Shown here piece by piece: positions 1 to 8,613 of a stretch of 40,713 nucleotides of DNA; position 1 is the first letter of the stretch, and each line of letters opens with the position of its first letter. The DNA is from UBA6120 sp964495145 (lineage in GTDB: Bacteria > Bacillota_I > Bacilli_A > RFN20 > CAG-826): NCBI GenBank assembly GCA_964495145.1, contig CAZBUP010000008.1, positions 1 to 40,713 of the forward strand, read 5' to 3'. Under the pieces are notes generated by a model. That model was not told the DNA's origin. It saw nothing but the letters and a program-made list of their open reading frames with translations, and did not search any database. Made by a program: the position numbers and the translations under genes.

Positions 1-583
1 TGGCGATGCAAGCCGGTCGGTTGCCAAAAACCTCTTTCAACGCTTTGAGGGTTGTGCCGATGCGATGGGGGGCTTCGTAGAAGATCAGCGTTTCGGGTCG
101 CGGGTACAGGCCCGTCAATTCCGATTTGCGGGCGTTAGCCTTGGTCGGCAGAAAGCCGTGAAAATAAAAGCGGTTCGTATCGAGTCCCGATCCCACCAGG
201 GCGTTTAAGATGGCGCTCGGTCCTGAGATGACGCTGACTTTGATGTCAGACTGAAGCGCGAAGGCGACCAGTCGGCGGCCGGGGTCGGAAATGCCCGGGT
301 AACCGGCATCGGACACGTAGGCGATTTTCTTTTGGTCGCGCAGCAGCTCAATCAATTGGTTGGCGGCCAATACTTCGTTATGCTCGTGGCAGGCGATGAG
401 CGGTTTTTGAATCTCAAAGTGCTTGAGCAAAAGCCCGCTGACGCGGGTGTCTTCGCAGGCGACGTAATCGACATCCCGTAGCACGCTTAAGGCCCGGGGG
501 CTGATTTCCGAAAGATTGCCGATCGGGGTCGCGACTAAATAAAGACGGGCTTCGGGTTGGTCAAAACTGCGATGCCGTTTCAT
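1..583 (-). CDS. rsmI: RsmI, 16S rRNA 2'-O-methyltransferase (cytidine 1402), N-terminal part
   Basis: The window edge cuts this gene after about 194 codons. It starts at the ATG at 583, whose bases overlap the ricT stop as ATGA. The visible protein has the RsmI signature VATPIGNLSEISPRAL near the N-terminus, then VACEDTR, CHEHNE, SDAGYPGISDPG and ISGPSA, all typical of this tetrapyrrole-methylase-fold family. RsmI uses S-adenosylmethionine to 2'-O-methylate C1402 in the decoding centre of 16S rRNA. It is the last visible gene of the operon running from dnaX, and a ricT-rsmI neighbourhood is common in Bacillota. The C-terminal part is not visible, so completeness cannot be judged. Confidence 0.93.
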   Translation of the reverse strand, partial: MKRHRSFDQPEARLYLVATPIGNLSEISPRALSVLRDVDYVACEDTRVSGLLLKHFEIQKPLIACHEHNEVLAANQLIELLRDQKKIAYVSDAGYPGISDPGRRLVAFALQSDIKVSVISGPSAILNALVGSGLDTNRFYFHGFLPTKANARKSELTGLYPRPETLIFYEAPHRIGTTLKALKEVFGNRPACIA

Positions 584-1440
584 CTTTGAACGTGCTCGGG
601 GGATACTTTAGGCAGTTTGTTGACTTCTTCTAGAGGAAGAAAATGGACGGCGTTCATGTTTTCGATCTTGATGATGCGGGTTAAGACGTTCATCGAGGTG
701 ATGCGGAAGGTTTCCCCTTCATAGGTGACCCGCTGCCCGACTTTGGGAAAGGATTCCTTCAATTCGGTATAGGCGTCGTCTTCGTATTTGAGGCAGCAGA
801 TCAATTTGCCGCAGTGGCCCGACAGTTTAGGGATATTCAGGGTCAAGAGTTGGTTTTTGGCCCGGTTGATCGAAATGTTGTCGAATTCGTTCAAGAAGGT
901 GGCGCAGCATAAGGGCAAACCGCAAATGCCGATGCCGCCGATCATCTTGGCTTTGTCGCGACTCCCGATTTGGCGGAGGTCGATTCGGGTGTGAAAATGG
1001 CCGGCCAGGATTTTGAGCAATTCGCGGAAATCGACGCGCTCGTCGGCCAAATACGAGAAGATCAGTTTGCTGCGATCCAAGGTATACTCGGCCGAAACGA
1101 GGTTCATGCCCAAATTCAAATTAGCAATTTGCTCGCTACAGTATTTGTAGGCGTAGTGACCTTGCTCACGATTTTCCTCAAAAGCGGCCACGTCGCTCGG
1201 GGTGGCCAAGCGAAGAATTGGTTTCAAACTTAAGGTGCTTTGGTATTTGTTCAAGGGGACCGGCACCATCGAAACATAGCCGAGTTCCAAGCCGCGGACC
1301 GTTTCCACGATGACTGGGGTGTTCAACTCCAAATGGCTTTCGATCGTTTCGAAATAATAGGATTTGCCGGTATCCGTAAAACGGATGCCGACGAAGTAAC
1401 CGGGTATCCCCGATTCGAGGTTGGTTTCATATGTCGTCAT
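580..1440 (-). CDS. ricT: RicT (YaaT/PSP1-family), Fe-S regulatory complex subunit
   Basis: The 286-residue protein carries the PSP1 C-terminal core with two cysteine clusters, ICGLPLCCATFL near residue 175 and CGKLICCLKYE near residue 213, plus the conserved stretch RQIGSRDKAKMIGGIG before them. In Bacillus the family member RicT (YaaT) works with RicA and RicF as a cytoplasmic Fe-S complex affecting mRNA maturation by RNase Y, and competence and sporulation phosphorelays. The role here is inferred from the family. A good AAGGAG site lies seven bases before the ATG. The start overlaps the end of holB by 14 bases and the stop overlaps rsmI, so it is translationally coupled on both sides. RicA and RicF are not encoded nearby. 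Confidence 0.92.
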   Translation of the reverse strand: MTTYETNLESGIPGYFVGIRFTDTGKSYYFETIESHLELNTPVIVETVRGLELGYVSMVPVPLNKYQSTLSLKPILRLATPSDVAAFEENREQGHYAYKYCSEQIANLNLGMNLVSAEYTLDRSKLIFSYLADERVDFRELLKILAGHFHTRIDLRQIGSRDKAKMIGGIGICGLPLCCATFLNEFDNISINRAKNQLLTLNIPKLSGHCGKLICCLKYEDDAYTELKESFPKVGQRVTYEGETFRITSMNVLTRIIKIENMNAVHFLPLEEVNKLPKVSPEHVQR

Positions 1441-2422
1441 GAATATACTCCTTCAGTATGCGGATGAATATGTGATCGAGCAACAGCGAGGCATTGACGT
1501 TCAATTCGATCTGACCTCGGGCGAGCAACACCTCCAGCAAGGCCGATTCGAGATGGTCGAAGCGCGAGGCAAGGGGCGTCATTATTTTATCATAACTGGG
1601 CAAGAGCGGGGCTTGTCGGTTTTGCCGGGCCGACAAATCGGTCAAAAAGAGCACCAGCACGTCAACGAGGAACCGGAGCGACTCCTTTTGGGTAAAGCGT
1701 TCGACGATGTCGTTCAAGCAGAGGAAGCGGGCTTGGTTGTACGATTGGGGCAAGGTTTCGAAGAATGAGAGCAGGGCGTTCAGGCTTTGCCGATATTCGT
1801 CGGTCTGGCTGACGGCCCGCATCGTTTCGACGTCATGGTGGAAATACGCGAGGATGTCGGCATCGGTGGCTTCGATGCCGGCGGCGATGGCTTCGTTAAC
1901 GAGGGCGCGGCGGTCGGCCGGCAGCACCCGGAGCTTCTGGCTGCGCGAGACAATCGTTTCCAAGACCTTGCTTTCGTTCTCGGTCGTCAAGAAAGCATAG
2001 ACTTCCTGATGAGGTTCTTCAAGGAACTTCAAAAGCGAATTAATGGCTTCGGGGGTCAAGTTTTCGACAAGGTGAAGAATGTAAATCAAGCGGCCAGCCG
2101 GCTCGACCGGGGTTTTTTCAAACGAGGTCTCAAGGTTTTGGATATCATCCTTCTTGATGGTGCTCACTGAGCCGTCATAGACGACGATGTCGGCATAATT
2201 GCCGTCGGCGACCCGAAGGCAGGACCAGCAAGTTTCATCGGCGAAAGGATTCGGATTCTCGCATACGAGCGCTTGGGCCAGATAGGTGGCGATTGCCAAT
2301 AGCGGCGTGCCGGGTTCCCCGGTCAATAGGTAAGCATGCGATAAATGGCCATGCTTTAAAGCGGCGGCGAATTGACGGACCAGCAATGGTTGGTAATGTT
2401 GTAGGTAAGCCGAAATGTTCAT
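1427..2422 (-). CDS. holB: DNA polymerase III delta' subunit
   Basis: This 331-residue clamp-loader subunit resembles the DnaX ATPase fold but has a degenerate P-loop, GEPGTPLLA near residue 35, as expected for delta', which does not hydrolyse ATP. It keeps CENPNPFADETCWSCL (zinc-binding type cysteines), SINSLLKFLEEP-like sequence (NSLLKFLEEP), and SRSQKLRVL in place of the sensor region. Delta' helps load the beta sliding clamp during replication. Its start overlaps the tmk stop by four bases (ATGA). Position between tmk and ricT matches the usual Bacillota order, but the yaaQ and yaaR genes normally between tmk and holB are absent. Confidence 0.93.
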   Translation of the reverse strand: MNISAYLQHYQPLLVRQFAAALKHGHLSHAYLLTGEPGTPLLAIATYLAQALVCENPNPFADETCWSCLRVADGNYADIVVYDGSVSTIKKDDIQNLETSFEKTPVEPAGRLIYILHLVENLTPEAINSLLKFLEEPHQEVYAFLTTENESKVLETIVSRSQKLRVLPADRRALVNEAIAAGIEATDADILAYFHHDVETMRAVSQTDEYRQSLNALLSFFETLPQSYNQARFLCLNDIVERFTQKESLRFLVDVLVLFLTDLSARQNRQAPLLPSYDKIMTPLASRFDHLESALLEVLLARGQIELNVNASLLLDHIFIRILKEYIHDDI

Positions 2423-3042
2423 CGGTCGGCGAGGGCTTTTCGAATAATCGATTCGGCTTGGGCCACCACCTCGTCGAACGAGCGCGAGGCGTCGATGATG
2501 ACATAGCGGTCGGCGTACTTTTTGGCCAATTTCAAAAAGGCGCGCCGCACTTTCCGGTGGAAGGCTAAGGCTTCAAGGTCAAGGCGGTTAACTTCGCGAT
2601 TGGCCGTCTGGCTGATGCGTGACAAACCGATTTTGGGATCGATGTCGAACAGGAGCGTCATATCGGGATAAAAGGCTTCGGTGGCGAACAGGTTGATTTT
2701 CAGCACCGGGCTGAATCCCAAACCACGGGCCCCGCCTTGATAGGCTAACGAGGAATCAAGGAAGCGGTCGCAAATGACGATATTCCCTTCCTTGAGGGCC
2801 GGCCACACTTTTTCGATCAAGTGCTGGCGGCGGCTGGCCGCGTATAAAAGGGCCTCGGCTCGCGGATCGAGATTGGTATTGGCCTTGTCGAGGATAATGT
2901 CGCGGATTTTTTCGGCAATGGGGGTGCCCCCGGGTTCCCGGGTGCGCACAATCGGGTAGCCGTCGGCCAGCAAACGGGAACAAACGAGGTTCATGACGCT
3001 CGTTTTGCCGCTGCCTTCGGGCCCTTCGATGGTGATGAACAT
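2419..3042 (-). CDS. tmk: Thymidylate kinase
   Basis: The 207-residue protein has the P-loop EGPEGSGKTSVM at residues 6-17, the REPGGTPIAEKIR segment, and CDRFLDSSLAYQGGARGLG, all diagnostic of dTMP kinase. It phosphorylates dTMP to dTDP with ATP in the cytoplasm, the step shared by de novo and salvage dTTP synthesis. The length matches the family norm of about 205-215. The start lies one base after the recR stop, and the site AAAGGGGAA within the recR end serves as ribosome binding site. It is part of the dnaX-to-rsmI operon. Confidence 0.97.
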   Translation of the reverse strand: MFITIEGPEGSGKTSVMNLVCSRLLADGYPIVRTREPGGTPIAEKIRDIILDKANTNLDPRAEALLYAASRRQHLIEKVWPALKEGNIVICDRFLDSSLAYQGGARGLGFSPVLKINLFATEAFYPDMTLLFDIDPKIGLSRISQTANREVNRLDLEALAFHRKVRRAFLKLAKKYADRYVIIDASRSFDEVVAQAESIIRKALADR

Positions 3043-3043
3043 A

Positions 3044-3649
3044 TTATTCCCCTTTCAATTTGGTGCGATTGGCCAACGCTTTGGCCAAAGTCAGGCTGTC
3101 GGCGTAATCGAGATGCCCGCCCATCGGGAGTCCATAGGCTAAGCGGGTGATTTTGACGGGGTGATTTTCTAGCAACTTGGTAATGAATAAGGCGGTTGTT
3201 TCCCCTTCGATGGTCGGATTGGTGGCTAAGACCACTTCTCGAATCGATTCGGTTTCGATTCGCTTGAGCAAGGCGTCGATTGACAAATCCTCGATGCCAA
3301 TGCCTTTAACAGCGGACAAAACGCCGCCTAGGACGTGATAGACGAATCGATTGCCTTCGATTCGCTCGAAAGCGTAGACGTCTTTGACGAAACTGGTGAC
3401 CACCAAGGTGTCGTGGCTTCGATGCTTGTCGGCGCAGATTTCGCACACGTCTTGTTCAGTGTAAATGCCGCAGACGGGACAGGGATGGATGCGTTCTTGA
3501 ACCCGGACCAGGGCTTCGACGAAAGCGTCCACGTCTTGAGGGAGCCATTCCAAAACGGCATAGGCCATCCGTTCGGCCGATTTCAAGCCGACGCCGGGCA
3601 AATGGTGAAATGATTCAATCAAGGCTTCCAGCGAGGCGAGCGGTTTCAT
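3044..3649 (-). CDS. recR: Recombination mediator RecR
   Basis: The 201-residue protein has the full RecR layout: a helix-hairpin-helix N-terminus (FHHLPGVGLKSAERMAY), a four-cysteine zinc motif (CPVCGIYTEQDVCEIC) near residues 57-72, and a TOPRIM domain (LVVTSFVKDVYAFE, then NPTIEGETTALFI). It ends with the Walker-B-like C-terminal region GLPMGGHLDYAD. RecR acts with RecO and RecF to load RecA on gapped DNA. The start overlaps the dnaX stop as ATGA. In most Bacillota a YbaB-family gene (yaaK) separates dnaX and recR; here there is none. Confidence 0.97.
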   Translation of the reverse strand: MKPLASLEALIESFHHLPGVGLKSAERMAYAVLEWLPQDVDAFVEALVRVQERIHPCPVCGIYTEQDVCEICADKHRSHDTLVVTSFVKDVYAFERIEGNRFVYHVLGGVLSAVKGIGIEDLSIDALLKRIETESIREVVLATNPTIEGETTALFITKLLENHPVKITRLAYGLPMGGHLDYADSLTLAKALANRTKLKGE

Positions 3650-5490
3650 AAATCGTATCCTTCGACCGTCAGTTCCAGGTTTCGTCGGTCAGGCAAACGT
3701 TTGATTTGGTTCAGTTCGAGGTATTTTTTCTTCAGGCGCAGGCATTCGCTTCGGGTCATGCCATAGACCAAAACGGTTTTCTTGATCAAGGCTTTGACGA
3801 TATTTTGGAGCGCGGCTTGATTGGCTTTGATATTGACCTTGTCGACCAGGCTCTGTAAATCATATTCCAAAATCAAGACTTGCTTGCATAAAACATAAGG
3901 AGTCCCATCGCTTAATAAAGCGATGAATTTGCCCAATTGCGGGTCGCCGGGCAAAGACCGAAGCTCGCTCCAACGATTCAACAAGGCGATTTTTTCGTCC
4001 TTGAGGCCACCGACCATGATTTTGATGATGTTGTCGTCGTCGATATGGATTTTATCCCCGGCTGTTTCCAGCGCGGCATTCCCCATTGGGGCCAATTCGA
4101 TTGGCGAAGCGGTTTCCGGCGGGGTCGCCAATTCGTCGAAGATGGTGCGCGGCTGCGATGGTTCTTCGCTGGATGGGGCATCCATCCGGGCGATTTTCGG
4201 GACATGGTTGACTGATTCCGGGCCGACGATCGCTTTATTGACCGGTTCAAACGGAATCTCGTCGCCGCTTGATTCTGGTTTAGCATCCTCGATTGCGGGT
4301 TTCTCAGCTTTGGTTTCGACGGGGAAAGCCGGTTCCTCTTTGGATACGGTCGGGAGTGGCTTGATTGTGTTTTCCTTTGGTTTGGCCACTGGGGCAACTG
4401 GCGCTTCGGCCGGCTTTTCAAGGCGGCCCATTTTCAAGAAGACGACTTCGACCAAGGAACGGACGTTGGCCACAAAACGGAAGTCGTTTTGGGTTTTCAA
4501 TAGTAAATCAATGAAAGCGGGCACCAATTCGTAATCGAGATCTTGCAAAAGGCTGTCGGCTTCTTCGGCGGTCACCTTCGTCAATAAATCGTGATTGGAA
4601 GTTTTAAGGTAAATCAATAAGTCCTTAAGGATGTCGAGCAAATCGGCGACCAACCGTTTGATGTCGACCCCTTGTCGTGAAAATTGTTCCAAGGTTTTCA
4701 ACAAGCCGATGGTGTCCCCTTGGGCAATTTGTCGCAGCAAGTTGGTCTTTTCGCCGGTGCCGGCCAAACCAAACAATTCCAGAATGTCCTTTTCGTTTAC
4801 GAAAGCACCGCTGTAGGCGATGACTTGGTCAAGGAGCGATAACGCGTCGCGGACGCCGCCGTCGGCCAGCGTGATGATGGTATCCAAAGCCCGGGATTCG
4901 TAATCGATTTTTTCCTGCTTGAGTATTTCCAGCATGCGCGAGCGGATGTCGAGGTCGCTGACTTTGGCGAAATCGTAGCGTTGGCAGCGGCTCACGATCG
5001 TGGGTATGACTTTATGGGGTTCGGTCGTCGCTAAGATGAAAACGACGTGAGCCGGAGGTTCTTCAAGCGTTTTCAGCAAGGCGTTGAAAGCGCCGGATGT
5101 CATCATATGGACTTCGTCGATGATGTAGATTTTGTATTTTCCCTTAATCGGGGCGTATTTGACTTTGTCGATCAAATCGCGGACTTCGTCGACCCCGTTG
5201 TTGCTGGCGGCGTCGATCTCGATCACGTCGGGATGGGTCCCGTCATTGATGGCCAGGCAGTTCGGGCAAATATTGCATTGCTGACCGAGCCCGGCTTCGC
5301 AATTGAGGGCCTTGGCCATGAGTTTGGCCATTGAGGTTTTGCCGGTGCCCCGCGGTCCAGTGAACAAGTAAGCATGGGCGACTTTTTGGCTCGCCAAAGC
5401 GTTTTGAAGCGTTTTGACGATATGTTTTTGACCGGCCACTTCCGAAAAAGTTGCCGGACGATAAGTTCGATAGAGTGCTTTGTATGCCAT
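3646..5490 (-). CDS. dnaX: DNA polymerase III gamma/tau subunit
   Basis: The 614-residue clamp-loader ATPase begins MAYKALYRTYRPATFSEV, the classical DnaX N-terminus. It has a P-loop GPRGTGKTSMAK near residue 45, a zinc motif CNICPNCLAINDGTHPD, the Walker B segment IIDEVHMMTSGAFNALL, and the sensor ATTEPHKVIPTIVSRCQRYDF. Residues of roughly 360-480 are a low-complexity Pro/Glu/Ala-rich linker, followed by a C-terminal domain of about 120 residues that likely corresponds to the polymerase-binding tau region. It is the first gene of the minus-strand operon. I saw no obvious slippery A-run that would produce a short gamma form, but did not examine this exhaustively. Confidence 0.97.
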   Translation of the reverse strand: MAYKALYRTYRPATFSEVAGQKHIVKTLQNALASQKVAHAYLFTGPRGTGKTSMAKLMAKALNCEAGLGQQCNICPNCLAINDGTHPDVIEIDAASNNGVDEVRDLIDKVKYAPIKGKYKIYIIDEVHMMTSGAFNALLKTLEEPPAHVVFILATTEPHKVIPTIVSRCQRYDFAKVSDLDIRSRMLEILKQEKIDYESRALDTIITLADGGVRDALSLLDQVIAYSGAFVNEKDILELFGLAGTGEKTNLLRQIAQGDTIGLLKTLEQFSRQGVDIKRLVADLLDILKDLLIYLKTSNHDLLTKVTAEEADSLLQDLDYELVPAFIDLLLKTQNDFRFVANVRSLVEVVFLKMGRLEKPAEAPVAPVAKPKENTIKPLPTVSKEEPAFPVETKAEKPAIEDAKPESSGDEIPFEPVNKAIVGPESVNHVPKIARMDAPSSEEPSQPRTIFDELATPPETASPIELAPMGNAALETAGDKIHIDDDNIIKIMVGGLKDEKIALLNRWSELRSLPGDPQLGKFIALLSDGTPYVLCKQVLILEYDLQSLVDKVNIKANQAALQNIVKALIKKTVLVYGMTRSECLRLKKKYLELNQIKRLPDRRNLELTVEGYDL

Positions 5491-5507
5491 AGTTTAACCT
5501 ATGTATC

Positions 5508-5536
5508 ATTATACATAAAGCGTGCCTTTTCGGGAA
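5508..5536 (-). promoter_or_regulatory. Putative promoter of the dnaX operon
   Basis: Reading the minus strand, a perfect TATAAT lies at 5513-5508 and a poor -35 candidate (TTCCCG) 17 bases upstream. The start would be near 5501, leaving an untranslated leader of about ten bases before the dnaX ATG. The -10 is convincing; the -35 is not. Confidence 0.5.
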
Positions 5537-5582
5537 CAAAAACCCCGGCTTTGCCCGAAAGTCGCGCCCAGCGATTTGGCCC

Positions 5583-5611
5583 TTTTTATGGCGTATGAGA
5601 TATGATAGAAT
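5583..5611 (+). promoter_or_regulatory. Putative prfA promoter
   Basis: TTTTTA at 5583-5588 and TAGAAT at 5606-5611 are separated by 17 bases. Transcription would begin near 5618, which lies after the first in-frame ATG (5602) of prfA and supports initiation at the second ATG (5635). Confidence 0.4.
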
Positions 5612-5634
5612 ACGTGGGATTGGAATGCGTTCAT

Positions 5635-6708
5635 ATGGAAGATAACCTCAAAGCCCGCCTATTAGCCATGCGTCAACGGCTCGAACTCATCGATCGGCAA
5701 CTGCTCGACGAGAAAACGACCGCCGATTTCAGGCTGTTCCGCGACTTGTCCAAAGAACGTTCCGAGCTGGTGCCGGTCCTGGCTTTGTTCGACGAATATG
5801 AAAAAGCCGAAACCGACATGAACGACGCTTATCTGATGAAAAACGACGCCGATCCCGACATCGCCGAACTAGGTCGTGAGGAATATCATCGACTCAGTCA
5901 TCGTTTAGACGAAATACTCGAAGAAATTCGCCTCGGCTTGATACCGAAAGATCCTAGCGACGACAAGAATATCGTCGTCGAAATCCGCGGGGCGGCCGGA
6001 GGCGACGAAGCCAACATTTTCGCCGGTGACCTTTTCCGGATGTACACCAAATACGCCGAAAGCAATGGATGGAAAATTCAGATGCTGGATGCCTCTTCTT
6101 CGGAGGCCGGCGGTTTCAGTCTCGCCTCCTTCATGATCAAGGGCAACCAAGTCTATTCCAAAATGAAATTCGAAAGCGGGGCCCACCGCGTTCAACGCGT
6201 GCCCAAAACCGAGGCCTCGGGCCGAATCCATACCTCGACGGCGACGGTTCTTGTCATGCCCGAAGTGGAGGAAGTCGACATCGTCATCAATCCGGCCGAT
6301 TTGGAAATCGACACGTTCCGGTCCCAAGGGGCCGGTGGTCAAAACGTCAACAAAGTCGAATCGGCGGTACGCATTACCCACTTACCCACCGGCGTGACCG
6401 TCTATTGCCAAATCGAAAAATCGCAGATGCAAAACCGGGAACTGGCCATGCGGATGCTGCGGGCCAAGATCCAAGCCCAAAAGCAAGCCGAGCAAGACGA
6501 AAAAGTCGGCAGTGAACGAAAACTCAAAGTCGGCACCGGCGAGCGCTCAGAAAAAATCCGCACCTACAACTATCCGCAGAACCGCGTTACCGACCACCGA
6601 ATCGGTTTCACGATTCAAAAATTAGATCGCGTTATGGAAGGGCAACTCGACGAAGTAATCGAGGCCTTAATCCATTTTGACCAAGAACAAAAACTGCTCG
6701 GTAATTAA
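5635..6708 (+). CDS. prfA: Peptide chain release factor 1
   Basis: The frame is open from 5602, but I choose the ATG at 5635: the encoded MEDNLKARLLAMRQRLE matches the usual RF1 N-terminus, gives 357 residues, and the earlier ATG overlaps the likely -10 element. The protein has RF1-type PKT in RVPKTEASGRIHTST (the stop-codon reading motif) and the catalytic GGQ in RSQGAGGQNVNKVESAVR. RF1 ends translation at UAA and UAG. It heads an operon with prmC, which encodes the enzyme that methylates the GGQ glutamine, then tsaC and rpiB. This ordering is common in Bacillota. Confidence 0.97.
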   Translation: MEDNLKARLLAMRQRLELIDRQLLDEKTTADFRLFRDLSKERSELVPVLALFDEYEKAETDMNDAYLMKNDADPDIAELGREEYHRLSHRLDEILEEIRLGLIPKDPSDDKNIVVEIRGAAGGDEANIFAGDLFRMYTKYAESNGWKIQMLDASSSEAGGFSLASFMIKGNQVYSKMKFESGAHRVQRVPKTEASGRIHTSTATVLVMPEVEEVDIVINPADLEIDTFRSQGAGGQNVNKVESAVRITHLPTGVTVYCQIEKSQMQNRELAMRMLRAKIQAQKQAEQDEKVGSERKLKVGTGERSEKIRTYNYPQNRVTDHRIGFTIQKLDRVMEGQLDEVIEALIHFDQEQKLLGN

Positions 6709-6709
6709 T

Positions 6710-7534
6710 ATGACCATCGCCGAAACCTATCGTCACTCGCTCACTCGGGCCGATGTCGCGCCCCAAGCGGTCAAGACGCTTCTTTGCCATGTCCAAAAAT
6801 TCAAGGATAACGGCGAATTGTTTTTGCACTGGGACGCCGAATTAAGGGATCCATTATTTTTCGAAACTTTGCTTAAACGATTGATCGAAGGCGAACCGGT
6901 TCAATATATCGTCAACGAAGCCTATTTCCATGCGTTGCCCTTCTATGTCGACGAATCGGTCTTGATCCCACGACCCGAAACCGAGCAATTGGTGGAAATC
7001 GTCGCTGCCGAATTGTCAAGTAGAGAACGGGCCACTCTCGTCGACCTGGGAACCGGATCGGGATGCATTGCCATTACCCTGAAAAAGAAATTCCCCGGAG
7101 CCGAAGTATGGGCCACCGATATCTCCGAAAACGCTCTTGACGTGGCCAAGAAAAACGCCAAGCGCCATCAAGCGAAAGTCCATTGGCTGCAAGGCGACTG
7201 GCTGCAGCCCTTGATCCGAATGAATCTGACCGTCGACGTCATCGTCAGCAACCCACCCTATATCGCCAGCGCGACGACGGTGGCGAGGGACGTTCTCGAA
7301 TACGAGCCCCATTCGGCCTTGTTCGCCAAAGACGGCATCGCCAATCACGTCGAAATCCTGCGCCATGCCCGCCGCATTTTACGGCCCAATGGATTGATAA
7401 TCATGGAAATCGACGAAGATCAAGCCGATAAACTGGCGTCGATTGCCCACTCGTTATATGAAAGTGATAAAATAGAATTCGTCAAGGATTTGCAGGGAAA
7501 ACAACGTTTTATTAAAATTGAATTAAAGCCATGA
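6710..7534 (+). CDS. prmC: Release factor glutamine N5-methyltransferase
   Basis: I start this at ATG 6710, one base after the prfA stop; the longer open frame from 6677 would add eleven unsupported residues inside prfA. The 274-residue protein has an N-terminal helical domain (residues 1-75), the S-adenosylmethionine-binding motif VDLGTGSGCIAITL, and the active-site NPPY in VSNPPYIAS that grips the glutamine side chain. PrmC methylates the GGQ glutamine of RF1 and RF2, both of which are encoded in this window. The stop overlaps the tsaC start (ATGA). Confidence 0.96.
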   Translation: MTIAETYRHSLTRADVAPQAVKTLLCHVQKFKDNGELFLHWDAELRDPLFFETLLKRLIEGEPVQYIVNEAYFHALPFYVDESVLIPRPETEQLVEIVAAELSSRERATLVDLGTGSGCIAITLKKKFPGAEVWATDISENALDVAKKNAKRHQAKVHWLQGDWLQPLIRMNLTVDVIVSNPPYIASATTVARDVLEYEPHSALFAKDGIANHVEILRHARRILRPNGLIIMEIDEDQADKLASIAHSLYESDKIEFVKDLQGKQRFIKIELKP

Positions 7535-8151
7535 AAACCACCCGATTCACCTATAAAGACATCGATAAGGCCGCCGCCATGCTCCAAGAAGGGCGCCTCG
7601 TCGCTTTTCCAACGGAAACCGTTTACGGATTAGCGGTCGTCTATGATTCAAAACCGGCATTCGACGCGTTGGTATCCGTCAAGAAACGGCGACCGGACAA
7701 ACCATTTACATTGATGTGCGCCGCCGTTTCCGACATTCACCATTTTGCCCAAATCAGCGATCTGGCTCGGCGCATCATTGAATCATTCATGCCTGGCCCC
7801 CTGACGGTGATTCTCCCGGTTCAGCCCGGCTTACCCGAGTGGGTCGATTTGAAGACCGGCCAAGTCGGCATCCGCGTATCCAGCCTTCAAACCATCCAGG
7901 AGTTGATCTTCAAAGTCGGGAAACCGCTTCTGGTGCCGAGCGCCAACAAAGCCGACCAGCCACCGGCCTTGACCGGAGAGGAAGTCTGCCGCATCTTCGA
8001 TGGCGAAATCGATGGCGTCATCTTTGGAAGCGTGGACGGAGGCAAACCGTCGACCGTCATCGAAATCGACGCCGCCGACCATGTCAAATTATTGCGCCAA
8101 GGGGCGTTGACGTTAGAAGAAATTTTGAAGAAAGGCCAAATATACCCATGA
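7531..8151 (+). CDS. tsaC: Threonylcarbamoyl-AMP synthase (TsaC/Sua5/YrdC family)
   Basis: The 206-residue protein matches the YrdC domain: LVAFPTETVYGLAV at residues 23-36, the substrate-binding KKRRPDKPFTLMC, and VPSANKADQPPALTG. It makes threonylcarbamoyl-AMP from threonine, bicarbonate and ATP, the first step of the t6A37 tRNA modification. The length fits the short TsaC form without the extra Sua5 domain. The start overlaps prmC and the stop overlaps rpiB, both as ATGA, so the three genes are translationally coupled. Confidence 0.94.
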   Translation: MKTTRFTYKDIDKAAAMLQEGRLVAFPTETVYGLAVVYDSKPAFDALVSVKKRRPDKPFTLMCAAVSDIHHFAQISDLARRIIESFMPGPLTVILPVQPGLPEWVDLKTGQVGIRVSSLQTIQELIFKVGKPLLVPSANKADQPPALTGEEVCRIFDGEIDGVIFGSVDGGKPSTVIEIDAADHVKLLRQGALTLEEILKKGQIYP

Positions 8152-8600
8152 AAATCGTCGTTGCCAGCGATCACGGCGGCTATGATTACAAAGCCGCCAT
8201 CATCCAACACTTAGAAGCGAAAGGACATCAAACCATCGACGGCGGGACCCATGACACCGGTTCCTGCCATTATCCGAGCTATGCCATTCCCGCCGGGGAA
8301 TTGGTCGCTTCGGGCCAAGCCGACCGCGGCATCGTCATTTGCAACACCGGCATCGGCATTTCCATCGCCGCCAACAAAGTCAAAGGGGTTCGGTGCGCCG
8401 TCGCCTACGATGACCAAGTCGTCGAACTGACCCGGCGCGACAACGACGCCAACATGATGGCCTTTGGCGCCCATTTCATGAAATTGGACGATGTCCTGCG
8501 CCGCGTCGACATTTTTCTTGAGGCTCCATTCGAGGGCGGCCGCCATAAAGTCCGCGTCGACATCATCAAAGCGTACGAAGACAAGCATTACTGCAAGTAA
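8148..8600 (+). CDS. rpiB: Ribose-5-phosphate isomerase B (RpiB/LacA/LacB family)
   Basis: The start is the ATG at 8148, overlapping the tsaC stop; a longer open frame upstream lies inside tsaC and is rejected. The 150-residue protein begins MKIVVASDHGGYDYK, which carries the phosphate/substrate-binding SDHGG motif. The catalytic cysteine region reads VICNTGIGISIAANK, where the usual Cys-Gly-Thr-Gly is Cys-Asn-Thr-Gly, a mild departure. RRDNDANMMAFGAHF matches the conserved histidine/asparagine segment, with aspartate where His is often found. It interconverts ribose-5-phosphate and ribulose-5-phosphate. Close relatives LacA/LacB act on galactose-6-phosphate, so specificity is likely but not proven. 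Confidence 0.9.
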   Translation: MKIVVASDHGGYDYKAAIIQHLEAKGHQTIDGGTHDTGSCHYPSYAIPAGELVASGQADRGIVICNTGIGISIAANKVKGVRCAVAYDDQVVELTRRDNDANMMAFGAHFMKLDDVLRRVDIFLEAPFEGGRHKVRVDIIKAYEDKHYCK

Positions 8601-8613
8601 CCATCCTTCAACC

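Noticed and set aside
5602..5634. ATG 5602 as the prfA start
   Set aside because: It overlaps the predicted -10 element and adds eleven residues not expected in RF1.
7839..8147. N-terminal extension of the rpiB frame by 103 codons
   Set aside because: It runs through tsaC in another frame, is Arg-rich and low in family similarity, and the ATG at 8148 gives a full-length RpiB.
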